Source: Bradyrhizobium iriomotense (GTDB taxonomy: Bacteria > Pseudomonadota > Alphaproteobacteria > Rhizobiales > Xanthobacteraceae). From it: a stretch of DNA of 64,000 nt. The position numbers were made by a program, and so were the translations under genes. Positions 51,860-60,846 of this stretch are shown piece by piece (position 1 is the first letter of the stretch; each line of letters opens with the position of its first letter). The notes below the pieces were generated by a model, which was given only the letters and a program-made list of their open reading frames with translations, was not told the origin of the DNA and ran no database searches. The DNA lies in the NCBI RefSeq assembly GCF_018130765.1, contig NZ_JAFCJZ010000017.1:1-64000 (forward strand), in the 5' to 3' direction.

Positions 51860-52303
51860 TCAACTAAGTCGCGACGCCGCAGGTTGGCCGGGCATCAGTG
51901 ACTTGAGCTTGTTGGCAGCACGGATGGCAAGGCCCAACGGAGCCGGATTATTCAACCGGCAGAAGGCGACCTTCTTCACACGATCTTCGATGTGCCACTT
52001 GGCATGCGCACCGGTGCGGAACAAGATCACGTCCCCGGCACCATAACGCGCCGGCGGTGCACCATTGACCTCGAGCACAATTCCTCCTTCGAGGATCACG
52101 ACGGTCTCGTCGAAATGGTAATGCCAGTTGAACCTGCCCTGGGTGCAGGACCAAATCATGGTCCAGGCAGTCTTACATGCGCTCGTCGACACAAGGTGCG
52201 AACGAGCTTCCGGATTGCCTTCAATGATCCACGACGGCTCTATCGGAGCAGGCTTCAGATTTACCATCTCGCAATACGCCGCTTCAACAAGTTCGCGCAT
52301 CAA
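51860..52303 (-). CDS. Cupin-domain protein
   Basis: A 147-residue single-domain cupin. The first motif is WHYHFDETVVILEGGIVLEVNG (two His and a Glu for metal binding); the second is GDVILFRTGAHAKWHIEDRVKKVAFC (His). The barrel pattern is clear. The substrate is unknown; small cupins of this kind isomerise, oxidise or bind small metabolites. It is convergent with the small gene to its left and stands alone. Confidence 0.85.
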   Translation of the reverse strand: MMRELVEAAYCEMVNLKPAPIEPSWIIEGNPEARSHLVSTSACKTAWTMIWSCTQGRFNWHYHFDETVVILEGGIVLEVNGAPPARYGAGDVILFRTGAHAKWHIEDRVKKVAFCRLNNPAPLGLAIRAANKLKSLMPGQPAASRLS

Positions 52304-52566
52304 CGCCTCGAATGCATCAATCGCATTGTTTGATAAGTATTCGACCCCATCTCCTGCCTACCTCGGCATATTCCGGCTTCCGTCGAAGCCCGTGAAGATG
52401 CCGCCTTGTCGCACTCCCCCGGTCGTTGCGCACCATTATGAGGTACCTCCGCCCGGCAGGTTCACGGATGATGTTTTGCGCGGCCTTTTAGCGATCGAGA
52501 GCTCCGCGACTCTCCCGGATGGTGCTGTGTCCTGGTAAAATCCTGCGTGCCCTGATCGCGCCCTCG
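52304..52566. other. Intergenic stretch between cupin gene and amide operon end
   Basis: About 263 bases. It should hold the cupin promoter on the minus strand and the 3' end of the amide operon transcript. No gene, clear hairpin with T-run or repeat is seen. Confidence 0.4.
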
Positions 52567-53328
52567 TCAGAATTGGACGCCGCGCGTCAATGCGCCATCA
52601 ACAACGAGGTTCGTCCCAGTGATGAAGCTTGCCGCCCGGCTCGCGAGGAACACCACCGCGTTGGCCATCTCCTGCGGTGTGCCCATCCGTCCCGTCGGAT
52701 TGAGCGCCAGCGCGGTCTTGTAGAGCTCGGGGTTGTTGTCCTTGATCATGTTCCAGACGCCCCCCTCGAAATAGGTATTGCCCGGCGAGACCGAATTGGC
52801 GCGGATGCCCTTTCCCGCAAGCTGATTAGCGAGCCCTTGCGTGTAGTGGATGATCGCCGCCTTGAAGGTGCCGTAGGGACCGGCGGCGAAGTCGACCTCG
52901 CGACCGGAGACGCTGGAGATGGTGACGATCGCACCGGCCTTGCTCTTCTCCAGATACGGCATGGCTGCATTCACCAGCCGCACCGTGCCCATCATGTCGG
53001 TCGAGAACTCCTTCTGCCAGCTTTCGTCATCCTGTCCGATCGCGAGTGCGCTGACATTGGCGACGACGACGTCGATGCCGCCGAGCTTTGCCGCCATATC
53101 GCCGACCCAGGCGTTCAGGACGGCCGCGTCGGCGACGTCCACCGCACCGCCATAGGCTGCGACGCCCTTGGCCTTGAGCGCAGCGACCGCGCTTTCGACC
53201 TCGGCCAGATTGCGCGAGCACACACCGACATCGGCGCCCTCGGCGGCAAATGTCTCGGCGATCGCGCGGCCGATTCCCTTGGTGCTTCCGGTAACGAGAA
53301 CCTTGGCGCCCTTAAGTCCCAAATCCAT
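52567..53328 (-). CDS. Short-chain dehydrogenase/reductase
   Basis: A 253-residue classical short-chain dehydrogenase. It shows TGSTKGIGRAIAE (NAD(P)-binding), VANVSAL in place of NNAG, the catalytic Ser in TISSVSG, and YGTFK (Tyr, Lys). A GGAGG ribosome site precedes the ATG at 53328. It is the last gene of the amide operon, 21 bases after the tandem nitrilase gene. Its role may be to oxidise or reduce a product of amide hydrolysis; I cannot name the substrate. Confidence 0.88.
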   Translation of the reverse strand: MDLGLKGAKVLVTGSTKGIGRAIAETFAAEGADVGVCSRNLAEVESAVAALKAKGVAAYGGAVDVADAAVLNAWVGDMAAKLGGIDVVVANVSALAIGQDDESWQKEFSTDMMGTVRLVNAAMPYLEKSKAGAIVTISSVSGREVDFAAGPYGTFKAAIIHYTQGLANQLAGKGIRANSVSPGNTYFEGGVWNMIKDNNPELYKTALALNPTGRMGTPQEMANAVVFLASRAASFITGTNLVVDGALTRGVQF

Positions 53329-53349
53329 GGTCGGCCTCCTTTTCTTGGT

Positions 53350-55083
53350 TCAGTAGTTCTTCACCTTGACCAATCCGCGATAGCTGTGCGGCATGCGCAT
53401 CGACACCAGATCCTTTCGGCGCACCACATTGGTCGGATAGATGCTGTCGAGATTGGTGGTGTCGACCAAAGCGGTCGCAAGCCCCGTGCCGCCGGCCGCG
53501 ATCGCCTCCCGTCGCGGAAACGCGAACGTGTCAGGCCCGAATACGCCGCTCAGCCCGGGATAGCCACGCTTGGGATCGACGACATTGGCGAAGGCGAAGA
53601 ACAGATTGTTTTCGCCCGCGCGAACGCGGAGATGATGCCAGTGATGCGGATCCAGGCCGGTCGGAATCGGCTTCGGCTGTTCGACCTCCGTGCCGGCATG
53701 CGACGAACTGAAGCGTCCCTTGATCGCGGCAGGACAGGCGATGAGATCGCAGCCGCGCAGCGCCAGCACCCGGCCCGCCTCCGGAAACGAGGCGTCGTGA
53801 CCGATCAACAGCCCGATGCGGCCGACCGGCGTGTCGACGACGGTCCAGCCTGCTCCGGCCGTCGCCCAGCTTCGTTCGTCTTCGATGAGATGCGTCTTGC
53901 GATAGACCGAGATGTCCCCATCGGGCGTGACAAGGCAGGCGCTATTGTAGAGCGTGTCGCCGGCACGCTCCGCAAGGCCGCAGACGAGATAGAGACCCAG
54001 CTCCGCGGCGAGTTCCTCGAGGCGATCGGTCGCCGGGCCAGGTATTGGCTGCGTCGTTCGTGCGGGATTGCCGAGACCGGTCACCGCGAGCTCCGGGAAC
54101 ACGACGAGATCCGCACCTTCCGCACGGGCCTTGCGCGCGAGTGCCGCGATCTCGCTTAGATTCTGATCGACGTCTTCGCGAGGTGCAAATTGCGCGACAC
54201 TGACCTGCGATGTCTTTCCGGCCGGCCACGGCTCATGACCATAGAGACCGAAGAAATCACGCGGGTTCCAGCTGAACGTGTCGGTCAAGAGTTCCGGATA
54301 GAGCTCCGGCCGGCGCTGCGCGAAAACGGCTTCGCCAAGCACGCGGCGCGCCCGCGCGGCGTCGAGATCGATTTCCGAGAGCAGCACGCCGTCGCCCTTG
54401 TCGAGCACTGCGATCACCTGCCCGTCCGGCGCGATCACGCAGCTCCCGCCGCTGAACTGCACCGTGCGTTCGAGCCCCCACCGGTTGCTTTCGATGACGT
54501 AGCAGCCGTTCTCGAAGGCGCGGCTGATCCAGTAAGGCGCCGGCGTGCGCTCCGCCAGCCAGTTCGAGATGTGGCAGATGACGTCGGCGCCGCCGAGCGC
54601 CATCAGCCGCGCGGTCTCCACGAAGTGAATATCCATGCAGATCAGCAGCGCGATGCGCCCGATCGGAGTCTCGAACACCTGGTTATGCAGGTCACCCGCC
54701 GCCGCCCATTTCGGCTCGGAGATATAGGGATGCGTCTTGCGGTGGCGGCCGACGATGCCGTCAGGCCCGATCAGGACGGCGGTGTTGAAGTAGATGTTTT
54801 CATCGTCGACCTCGGGCATGCCAACCACGATGTAGCAGTCATGTTTGCGCGCCAGCGCCGCAAACCGGCTCGTGGTCGGTCCCGGGATGCTCTCGACGAA
54901 CGGCGCAACCTCGGCCCGGTCGAACCAGCAATAGCCGGTCGTTCCCATCTCCGGTGTGACGATCAGCTTTGCACCGGCCGCCGCCGCCTGCTCGCAGAGC
55001 TCGAGCAGGCGCGCGATGTTGCGCGCCTTCTCGAACATGGTCGGCTCGAACTGGACAGCGGCGACCTTGTGTATGGTGGACAT
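53350..55083 (-). CDS. Tandem nitrilase-superfamily protein, second domain degenerate
   Basis: A 577-residue protein holding two carbon-nitrogen hydrolase domains. The first (1-285) has the full Glu45 (VTPEMG), Lys116 (HRKTHP) and Cys149 (ALLICMDIHF) triad, so it should hydrolyse an amide or nitrile. The second (293-577) keeps Glu331 (VFPELA) and Lys396 (YRKTHL), but the nucleophile position reads LLIGHDASFPE, with Gly428 instead of Cys. It is therefore probably a non-catalytic partner that shapes the oligomer or binds ligand. I start at the ATG at 55083 (MSTIHKVAAVQ). The gene is 13 bases downstream of the formamidase gene. Confidence 0.9.
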   Translation of the reverse strand: MSTIHKVAAVQFEPTMFEKARNIARLLELCEQAAAAGAKLIVTPEMGTTGYCWFDRAEVAPFVESIPGPTTSRFAALARKHDCYIVVGMPEVDDENIYFNTAVLIGPDGIVGRHRKTHPYISEPKWAAAGDLHNQVFETPIGRIALLICMDIHFVETARLMALGGADVICHISNWLAERTPAPYWISRAFENGCYVIESNRWGLERTVQFSGGSCVIAPDGQVIAVLDKGDGVLLSEIDLDAARARRVLGEAVFAQRRPELYPELLTDTFSWNPRDFFGLYGHEPWPAGKTSQVSVAQFAPREDVDQNLSEIAALARKARAEGADLVVFPELAVTGLGNPARTTQPIPGPATDRLEELAAELGLYLVCGLAERAGDTLYNSACLVTPDGDISVYRKTHLIEDERSWATAGAGWTVVDTPVGRIGLLIGHDASFPEAGRVLALRGCDLIACPAAIKGRFSSSHAGTEVEQPKPIPTGLDPHHWHHLRVRAGENNLFFAFANVVDPKRGYPGLSGVFGPDTFAFPRREAIAAGGTGLATALVDTTNLDSIYPTNVVRRKDLVSMRMPHSYRGLVKVKNY

Positions 55084-55096
55084 GACCCGGCCCGCC

Positions 55097-56086
55097 TCAA
55101 CCGAGATAGGACTTCTTGATGGAGGCGCCCAACGTGTATTTGGGATCGACCATGTTGCCGAGCCTGACACGGCCGGCCTGGGTCAGCAGCATATAGGCAT
55201 CGATCTCGTCGAAGCCGTAGTCGGCCGCCATCCAGCGGCAGAGCTCGCGATAGGCGATGCGGGCCGCATCCTCCATCGGCCGCGCCGAGCCGATGGTCAT
55301 GATGAAGTCCTTCGTTTCCAGCCGCGGCCAGGCGATGGTCCAGTTCTTGATGAGGTCGACCTGCACCGTGGTCACGGTCGGATGCTCGATGGCGACGCCG
55401 CAGAGCTCGCCATCACCCTGCGCGGCATGACAATCGCCGAGATAGAGCAGCGCGCCTTTGGTGTTGACCGGCAGATAGATGACAGCGCCAACGCCGACAT
55501 CCGGCAGGTCCATGTTGCCGCCGTAATAGTCGGGAACGAGCGAGGAGATCGCCTCGATCTCCGGCGAGGTGCCGATGGTGCCAATGAAGGGCTCATAGGG
55601 CAGCGTGATCTTGTCGTTCCACTTTGTGCCGGTCTTGGCGTCGATCTCGAGCTTCTTGACCCGCTCCGGCAGCGCCGGGTTGAGCAGCGCGGTCTGCCCG
55701 GTCGAGACCAGGCCGCCGAAATCAGGCATCACCACGGTGGTGCCGCAGGGCTGCGGTCCGCGCGGCACGATACTCTCGATATAGACAGCGAGCGTATCGC
55801 CCTTCTCGGCGCCGTTGACGTGGATCGGCCCGTTCTGCGGATTGAGGAACGGGAAGTTGAGAATCTTCGACGGGCTGTCGGTCTCCTTCTTGATCGCGCC
55901 CTCGAACGCGTCATGGGTCTCGGCGGAGACCACCGCGCCGGGATCGACGGTCAGCACCGGCTTCACATAGGGCCCGTAAACATAATGGTACTTGCCCTGC
56001 TCGCTCTCGGCGATGGTGTACGTCGTGCCGCGCTCGCCTTTGGCGACGCCCTTGCGAGCCATGATGGAGTCTTTCTGCCAGGACAT
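55097..56086 (-). CDS. fmdA: Formamidase/acetamidase (FmdA family)
   Basis: A 329-residue member of the FmdA_AmdA family, which hydrolyses formamide or acetamide to the acid and ammonia. Recognisable segments are GDTLAVYIESI, LGDCHAAQGDGELCGVAIE and DFIMTIGSARPMEDAARIAY, typical of this metal-dependent family. I chose the ATG at 56086 (MSWQKDSIMARKG) because AAGGAGA lies just before it. It follows the transporter genes directly on the same strand, so amides taken up by the transporter are the likely substrates, with released ammonia used as nitrogen source. Confidence 0.92.
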   Translation of the reverse strand: MSWQKDSIMARKGVAKGERGTTYTIAESEQGKYHYVYGPYVKPVLTVDPGAVVSAETHDAFEGAIKKETDSPSKILNFPFLNPQNGPIHVNGAEKGDTLAVYIESIVPRGPQPCGTTVVMPDFGGLVSTGQTALLNPALPERVKKLEIDAKTGTKWNDKITLPYEPFIGTIGTSPEIEAISSLVPDYYGGNMDLPDVGVGAVIYLPVNTKGALLYLGDCHAAQGDGELCGVAIEHPTVTTVQVDLIKNWTIAWPRLETKDFIMTIGSARPMEDAARIAYRELCRWMAADYGFDEIDAYMLLTQAGRVRLGNMVDPKYTLGASIKKSYLG

Positions 56087-56119
56087 TTGCTTTTCTCCTT
56101 CTGTCGTTGGCGTCAATCT

Positions 56120-56848
56120 TCAAACCGCGAGATGACCGCGCATCTCGGCTGCGTCGTCGAGCGCCGCGCGATCGAGGTTTGCGACGATCCGGCCCTTGTC
56201 CATGACGTAGCAGCGCTGCGCCATGGCGCGGATCATGTCGAGGTTCTGCTCGACGAGGATGATGGTCACGCCGGTCCTGCGGTTGAGCTCGACCATGTTG
56301 CGCGCGATGTCCTGGACGATGTTGGGCTGGATGCCCTCCGAGGGCTCGTCGAGCAGGATCAGATTGGGGTCGGCGATCAGGACCCGCCCGATTGCGAGCT
56401 GCTGCTGCTGGCCGCCGGACATGGTACCGGCGCGCTGATGCCAGCGCTCTTCGAGGATCGGAAAGGCCTCGATGATCTTGCGCCGGCCTGCCTCGGGAAT
56501 GCCGCCGCCCTTGATCGCCGCGCCGACCGCGACGTTCTCGCCGACGGTCAGGCGCGGAAACACGTCGCGCCCTTGCGGCACATAGCCCATGCCGAGACGC
56601 GCCCGCTTGTGCGCGGGTAAGGATTCCACGGCTTCGCCGCGATAGACGATCGAGCCGCCCATCGCCGGCACGAGCCCGATCAGGCTCTTCATGAGCGTCG
56701 ACTTGCCGACGCCGTTGCGGCCGATGACGGCGACGATCTCGCCTTCCCGCACCTCGATCTCGAGGCCCTGGAGCACCGGCTTTCCGCCATAGCCGGCGCG
56801 CAAGGCCAGCGTCGACAGGATCACTTCCTTGCGCGGCATATCAAGCAT
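56120..56848 (-). CDS. Urea/amide-type ABC transporter ATP-binding protein (UrtE/LivF-like)
   Basis: A 242-residue ABC ATPase with Walker A GRNGVGKST, signature MSGGQQQ, Walker B LILLDEPSEG and the H-loop after it. The QPNIVQDIARNMVEL segment and the EGIQP form of Walker B are typical of LivF/UrtE proteins. It pairs with the LivG/UrtD-like ATPase downstream of the permease genes, whose end it overlaps by eight bases. Together they energise import of urea, amides or branched-chain amino acids. Confidence 0.92.
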   Translation of the reverse strand: MLDMPRKEVILSTLALRAGYGGKPVLQGLEIEVREGEIVAVIGRNGVGKSTLMKSLIGLVPAMGGSIVYRGEAVESLPAHKRARLGMGYVPQGRDVFPRLTVGENVAVGAAIKGGGIPEAGRRKIIEAFPILEERWHQRAGTMSGGQQQQLAIGRVLIADPNLILLDEPSEGIQPNIVQDIARNMVELNRRTGVTIILVEQNLDMIRAMAQRCYVMDKGRIVANLDRAALDDAAEMRGHLAV

Positions 56849-57557
56849 GGGCCTGCCCCAGATAGATCGCCGCCACGCGCTCGTCGGCCACGATCTCGTC
56901 GATGGAGCCCTGCGCGAAGACCTGGCCGAGATGCAGCACGGTGACGCGGTGCGCGACCTGCCGAACGAAGGCCATGTCGTGCTCGATCGCCAGCACGGTC
57001 ATGCCGCCGGCATTGAGCCGCTGCACCATCTCGCCGGTCATATGGGTTTCCTCGGGCGACATGCCGGCGGTGGGCTCGTCCAGCAGCAGGAGGCGCGGCT
57101 TCAGGCTGATCGCCATGCCAATCTCGAGCCATTGCTTCTGGCCATGGCTGAGATTGCCGGCGATCTGCGTTTGCTCGGATTCGAGGCCAAGGAAGGCCAG
57201 CAGCCTGCCGATCTCCGCTTCGAGCTCTCCCCCGCGATGCCGGCTCTGAAGGGCGATCTCGAGATTCTGACGAACCGACAAGCCCTTGAAGACGCCGGGC
57301 ACCTGGAACTTGACCGAGAGGCCGCGGTGAATCCGCGCGAAGGATTTCAGCGCGGTGATGTTCTCTCCGGCGAAGAGAATGTCGCCGCTGCCGGGACGAT
57401 GCTCGCCGAGGATCAGGCGGAACAGTGTACTCTTGCCGGCGCCGTTCGGGCCGATCAGGCAATGGATCTCGCCAGCTCGCAGCGTGAGATCCACGGAATT
57501 GGTCACGTGCAGGCCACCGAAATGCTTGTTCAGCTTGCGCAGTTCGAGCAGCGACAT
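56841..57557 (-). CDS. Urea/amide-type ABC transporter ATP-binding protein (UrtD/LivG-like)
   Basis: A 238-residue ABC ATPase with Walker A GPNGAGKST, signature LSHGQKQWLEIGMA (LSHGQ in place of LSGGQ, as in UrtD) and Walker B LLLLDEPTAGM. The LSHGQKQWLEI form is a good marker for the urea/amide rather than the amino-acid branch. Start at the ATG at 57557 (MSLLELRKLNKHFGG), one base overlapping the permease stop; the long upstream frame is out of family. Confidence 0.93.
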   Translation of the reverse strand: MSLLELRKLNKHFGGLHVTNSVDLTLRAGEIHCLIGPNGAGKSTLFRLILGEHRPGSGDILFAGENITALKSFARIHRGLSVKFQVPGVFKGLSVRQNLEIALQSRHRGGELEAEIGRLLAFLGLESEQTQIAGNLSHGQKQWLEIGMAISLKPRLLLLDEPTAGMSPEETHMTGEMVQRLNAGGMTVLAIEHDMAFVRQVAHRVTVLHLGQVFAQGSIDEIVADERVAAIYLGQAHA

Positions 57558-58621
57558 CAGCCAGCCCTCTGCGTGAGGCGGGAGGCGATGCGGCCGAGCC
57601 AGTTCATCGCCCCGAGCACGAGACCGTTGGGCGCGATCAGCACCGTGAGCACGAGCAGCACGCCCATGAAGACCAGCGCATACTGGCTGCCGTAGATCGT
57701 CAGCGCCTGGAACGCGGCCAGCACCACCAGCGTGCCGATCACGGTCGACGTCAGATCGCTGCGGCCGCCGACCGCGACCCAGATCAGCGGCAGCGCAGCC
57801 GCCGTCATACCCATGCTCGACGGCGTGATGTACTGCCCCCACACCGTGTAGAGCACGCCGGAGAGCCCTGCGAGCGCGGCGCCGATCACGAAGGTGATGA
57901 GCTGATACTTGCGCACGTCGTAGCCGAGCATCTCCGCCCTTTCAGGGTTCTCGCGGATGGCGACGATGACGTTGCCGAACGACGAGTTCATCAGGATGCG
58001 CAAGGCGAGATAGACGAACGCCAGAAGGCCGAGCACGAGATAGTAGAGCCCGACATCGGCGAACAGCACGATCGGCTCGCCCGGCCAGGGGATGGTCAGC
58101 GGCGGCATCGCGCTCATGCCGTTGAAGCCGTTGAGGCGCGCAGCTCCGATATGCCACTCAGGCCCCGCGGTCTGCGCCATGAAGCGCTCCAGCATTAACG
58201 TCACGGCGAGCGTGACAATGCCGAGGAAGACGCCGGCGATGCGGCCGAAGAACATGAAATAGCCGAGCAGCACCGCGAACAGCGCCGCGATCGCCACCGC
58301 CATCACCAGTGCCAGCAACGTGAAGCCATAGCCCGAGCCGAAATTGATGGTGAGGATGCCGTAGCTATAGCCGGCGATCCCGAAGAAGGCAGTCTGGCCG
58401 AAGGAGAGCGAGCCGCCATAGCCCCAGATCAGGCACAGGCTGAGCGCGATGAACACCCAGACGAAGAAATAGACCGTGTTGCCGACCGTGTAGCCGTCGC
58501 TGAACAGCGGATAAGCGAGGGCGACGGCGAGCACGAGTGCGAACAGGCCCCAGAAGGCCGGACCGCGACCGACGGTCTGCGGGCCTTCGAGACGCCGGAA
58601 CATTGCGAGGAGACCGGTCAC
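57557..58621 (-). CDS. Urea/amide-type ABC permease (UrtC/LivM-like)
   Basis: A 354-residue membrane protein with about ten helices and the LivM/UrtC pattern (LCLIWGYGGSLSFGQTAFFGIAGY early, and AIRENPERAEMLGYDVRKYQLITFVIGAALAGLSGVL in the cytoplasmic loop that contacts the ATPase). Translation probably begins at the GTG at 58621, with an ATG seven codons later as an alternative. It forms the channel with the LivH/UrtB-like permease 15 bases upstream. Confidence 0.92.
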   Translation of the reverse strand: MTGLLAMFRRLEGPQTVGRGPAFWGLFALVLAVALAYPLFSDGYTVGNTVYFFVWVFIALSLCLIWGYGGSLSFGQTAFFGIAGYSYGILTINFGSGYGFTLLALVMAVAIAALFAVLLGYFMFFGRIAGVFLGIVTLAVTLMLERFMAQTAGPEWHIGAARLNGFNGMSAMPPLTIPWPGEPIVLFADVGLYYLVLGLLAFVYLALRILMNSSFGNVIVAIRENPERAEMLGYDVRKYQLITFVIGAALAGLSGVLYTVWGQYITPSSMGMTAAALPLIWVAVGGRSDLTSTVIGTLVVLAAFQALTIYGSQYALVFMGVLLVLTVLIAPNGLVLGAMNWLGRIASRLTQRAG

Positions 58622-58636
58622 GACGCCATCACTCCG

Positions 58637-59509
58637 TCAGGTGCGCTCGCGCAGCACGAAGCCGGAAATGCCCTTCGGCAGCACCCGGACGACGATGATG
58701 ACGGCGACCAGCAATCCGATCTGGCCGAACAGCTGCCCCTGCCACGACGTCATCGCCGACTTCACGACCGCGAGCACGCCGCCGGCCGGCGCGGTGCCGA
58801 GGAAGACGTCGGCGCCGCCGATCACCACGGTCACGAAGGCCTCCATGATGAAGGTCGCCCCCATCGTCGGCACCAGCGTCATGGTCGGCGCATAGAGACC
58901 GCCGGCAAGGCCGGCCAGCCCTGCCCCGCAGGCGAAGGTGAGGCTGTAGATCAGACGCGTGTCGACGCCGAGGGCTGCCGCCATGTGGGGCACCTGGATG
59001 GTGGCGCGCGCCAGCACACCGAAGCGCGTCCAGTTGAACAGCGCGTAGAGCGCAGCGAGCACGCCGAGCGCGGCGCAGAACAGCACGATGCGGTAGATCG
59101 AATAGGAGTAGTCGCCGACCTGAAAGCTGCCGAAGGGCGTGCCGACGCCGGCCATGGTCGAGCCGACCATGATCAGTGTGCCCTGCGTTGCGATCAGGCT
59201 GAGCCCCCAGGTGGCGACGATCGTATCCAGTGGGCGGTCATAGAGATGGCGGATGACCGCGAGCTCGACCAGGACGCCGACAAGCGCGGACACGATCGTC
59301 CCGGCCAAAATTCCCAGCGGCAGCGGCAGGCCGGCATGCACGGTCGCGGCGGTGACGTAGGCGCCGCACATGATGAACTCGCCATGGGCGAGATTGATCA
59401 CGCCCATCATGCCGAAGATCACCGCGAGCCCGCAGGCCGAGAGCACCAAGAACGCGAAGGCGTCGCCGAATTGATAGAACGCCGAGAAGACGTGGGTCGC
59501 GATGTCCAT
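58637..59509 (-). CDS. Urea/amide-type ABC permease (UrtB/LivH-like)
   Basis: A 290-residue membrane protein with about eight helices and the LivH/UrtB signature (GMMGVINLAHGEFIMCGAYV, RATIQVPHMAAALGVDTRLIYSLTF and GADVFLGTAPAGG). I start at the ATG at 59509 (MDIATHVFSAFYQFG), since 54 more upstream codons read into the intergenic region and are Arg/Pro-rich. It is 85 bases after the binding-protein gene. Confidence 0.93.
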   Translation of the reverse strand: MDIATHVFSAFYQFGDAFAFLVLSACGLAVIFGMMGVINLAHGEFIMCGAYVTAATVHAGLPLPLGILAGTIVSALVGVLVELAVIRHLYDRPLDTIVATWGLSLIATQGTLIMVGSTMAGVGTPFGSFQVGDYSYSIYRIVLFCAALGVLAALYALFNWTRFGVLARATIQVPHMAAALGVDTRLIYSLTFACGAGLAGLAGGLYAPTMTLVPTMGATFIMEAFVTVVIGGADVFLGTAPAGGVLAVVKSAMTSWQGQLFGQIGLLVAVIIVVRVLPKGISGFVLRERT

Positions 59510-59594
59510 GAACCAACCAGTCTGGAGAAAAGCGCAGTAGGGTGTCCACGATCGCCCCGGCCCGCCGCGAGGGCCGGAGCGATCAGCCGCCGGG

Positions 59595-60836
59595 TCAGGG
59601 TTTCGGCGGCGGATTCGACGGCGTGTACTGGGCCATCGGATCCTTCTTGGTGAGGTCGCAGCCGGCTTCACCGAGCCAGTAGGGCTTGATGTCCTCCCAG
59701 GTCTTCGGGAACGAGATCGAATGATCGGCTCCGACCTTGGCGAGATAGATCGTGTGCGACATGTGCTGGCTCTTCGGGTCGATGCAGACCTTGCCCTCCG
59801 GCGCGTCCATGCAAACGTCGCCCAGCGCGATCACCTTGCGGATCTCCTCGCGCTTGGTCGACTTCGCGCGCTCCACCATCTGCTTGTAGAGATAGACCGC
59901 GAGATAGGAGTTCTCAGCCTCCTGGTTCACATAGGGCTCGCTCGGGAACCTGGCCTTGAACTTGGCGTAGAATTCCTTGCTCTTGGGCGAGTCGATTTCC
60001 TCGATGTAGTTGGTGGTGACGTACATGTCCTTCAGGCTCGGCGGCTTGAACCGCTTGTGCTCGTAGCCCTGCCCGACGTTGACCGAAGAGGCCATCGGCA
60101 GGTTCACGTTGGCGGAGGCCGCCTGCTCGTAATAGGAGGCCTGCGCGGTGCCGACCAGCAGCGTGACGACGAAGTCCGGCTTGGCCTTCTGGATGTTCTG
60201 GATGCTCTGGGAGAATTGCGACACGCCGAGCGGAATGAACTCCTCCCCGGCCATCTTGCCGCCGTTCTCCTTGACGATCTTGCGCACCCATTCCGCCGAG
60301 ATCTGGCCGAAATTGTAGTCGGCGGCCAGCGTGTAGACGTTCTTGCCGTACTTCTCCATCATGTAGGGGATGAGCGTGGAGAACTGCTGCTCCGGCACGG
60401 CACCGGTAACGATCATGTGGCCGTCGCAGACGCCGCCTTCGTACTGGTTGTTGTAGAAGGCGAAGCCGTTGAACTGGTCGACGATCGGGCGGTACGCCTC
60501 CCGCGAGGCCGAGGAGAAGCCCGCGAACACGACGTCGACCTTGTCGCGCTGGAGCACGCGCCGCATGAACTCCTGGTAGCGGGTGTTGTCGGATTGGGTG
60601 TCGTAGGTCACGAGTTCCAGCGGCCGGCCCATGATGCCACCGGCCTTGTTGATCTCGTCGGCGGCGAGCTGGATGGCGTGGACCTTGCCGATCGTCGCGG
60701 CGGCGAAGTCGCCGGACTGATCCTCCAGCACGCCGAGCTTGATCGGGTTCTCCGCCGCGTGTGCCAGCGTTGATCCAAGGACAAGCGTCCCCGTGAGGGC
60801 TGCGGCACGCAGCCCCCGCAATACAGACTTGCTCAT
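59595..60836 (-). CDS. Amide/urea-binding periplasmic protein (UrtA/FmdD-like)
   Basis: A 413-residue binding protein with signal peptide (LRGLRAAALTGTLVLGSTLAHA). The mature part is a type I periplasmic-binding fold: IKLGVLEDQSGDFAAATIGKVHAIQLAADEIN, then VDVVFAGFSSASREAYRPIV and NNQYEGGVCDGHMIVTGAVPEQQ. The close family is the short-chain-amide/urea branch (FmdD, UrtA). It would deliver the amide to the two permeases. It is ten bases after the AmiR-like gene, within the same operon as sensor, regulator and hydrolases. Confidence 0.9.
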   Translation of the reverse strand: MSKSVLRGLRAAALTGTLVLGSTLAHAAENPIKLGVLEDQSGDFAAATIGKVHAIQLAADEINKAGGIMGRPLELVTYDTQSDNTRYQEFMRRVLQRDKVDVVFAGFSSASREAYRPIVDQFNGFAFYNNQYEGGVCDGHMIVTGAVPEQQFSTLIPYMMEKYGKNVYTLAADYNFGQISAEWVRKIVKENGGKMAGEEFIPLGVSQFSQSIQNIQKAKPDFVVTLLVGTAQASYYEQAASANVNLPMASSVNVGQGYEHKRFKPPSLKDMYVTTNYIEEIDSPKSKEFYAKFKARFPSEPYVNQEAENSYLAVYLYKQMVERAKSTKREEIRKVIALGDVCMDAPEGKVCIDPKSQHMSHTIYLAKVGADHSISFPKTWEDIKPYWLGEAGCDLTKKDPMAQYTPSNPPPKP

Positions 60837-60846
60837 TTTGCTTCTC

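Noticed and set aside
52519..54159. Plus-strand open frame of 546 codons
   Set aside because: Antisense to the short-chain dehydrogenase and nitrilase genes; long only because GC-rich coding DNA opens the opposite frame.
54956..56620. Plus-strand open frame of 554 codons
   Set aside because: Antisense to nitrilase, formamidase and transporter genes, which have clear motifs on the minus strand.
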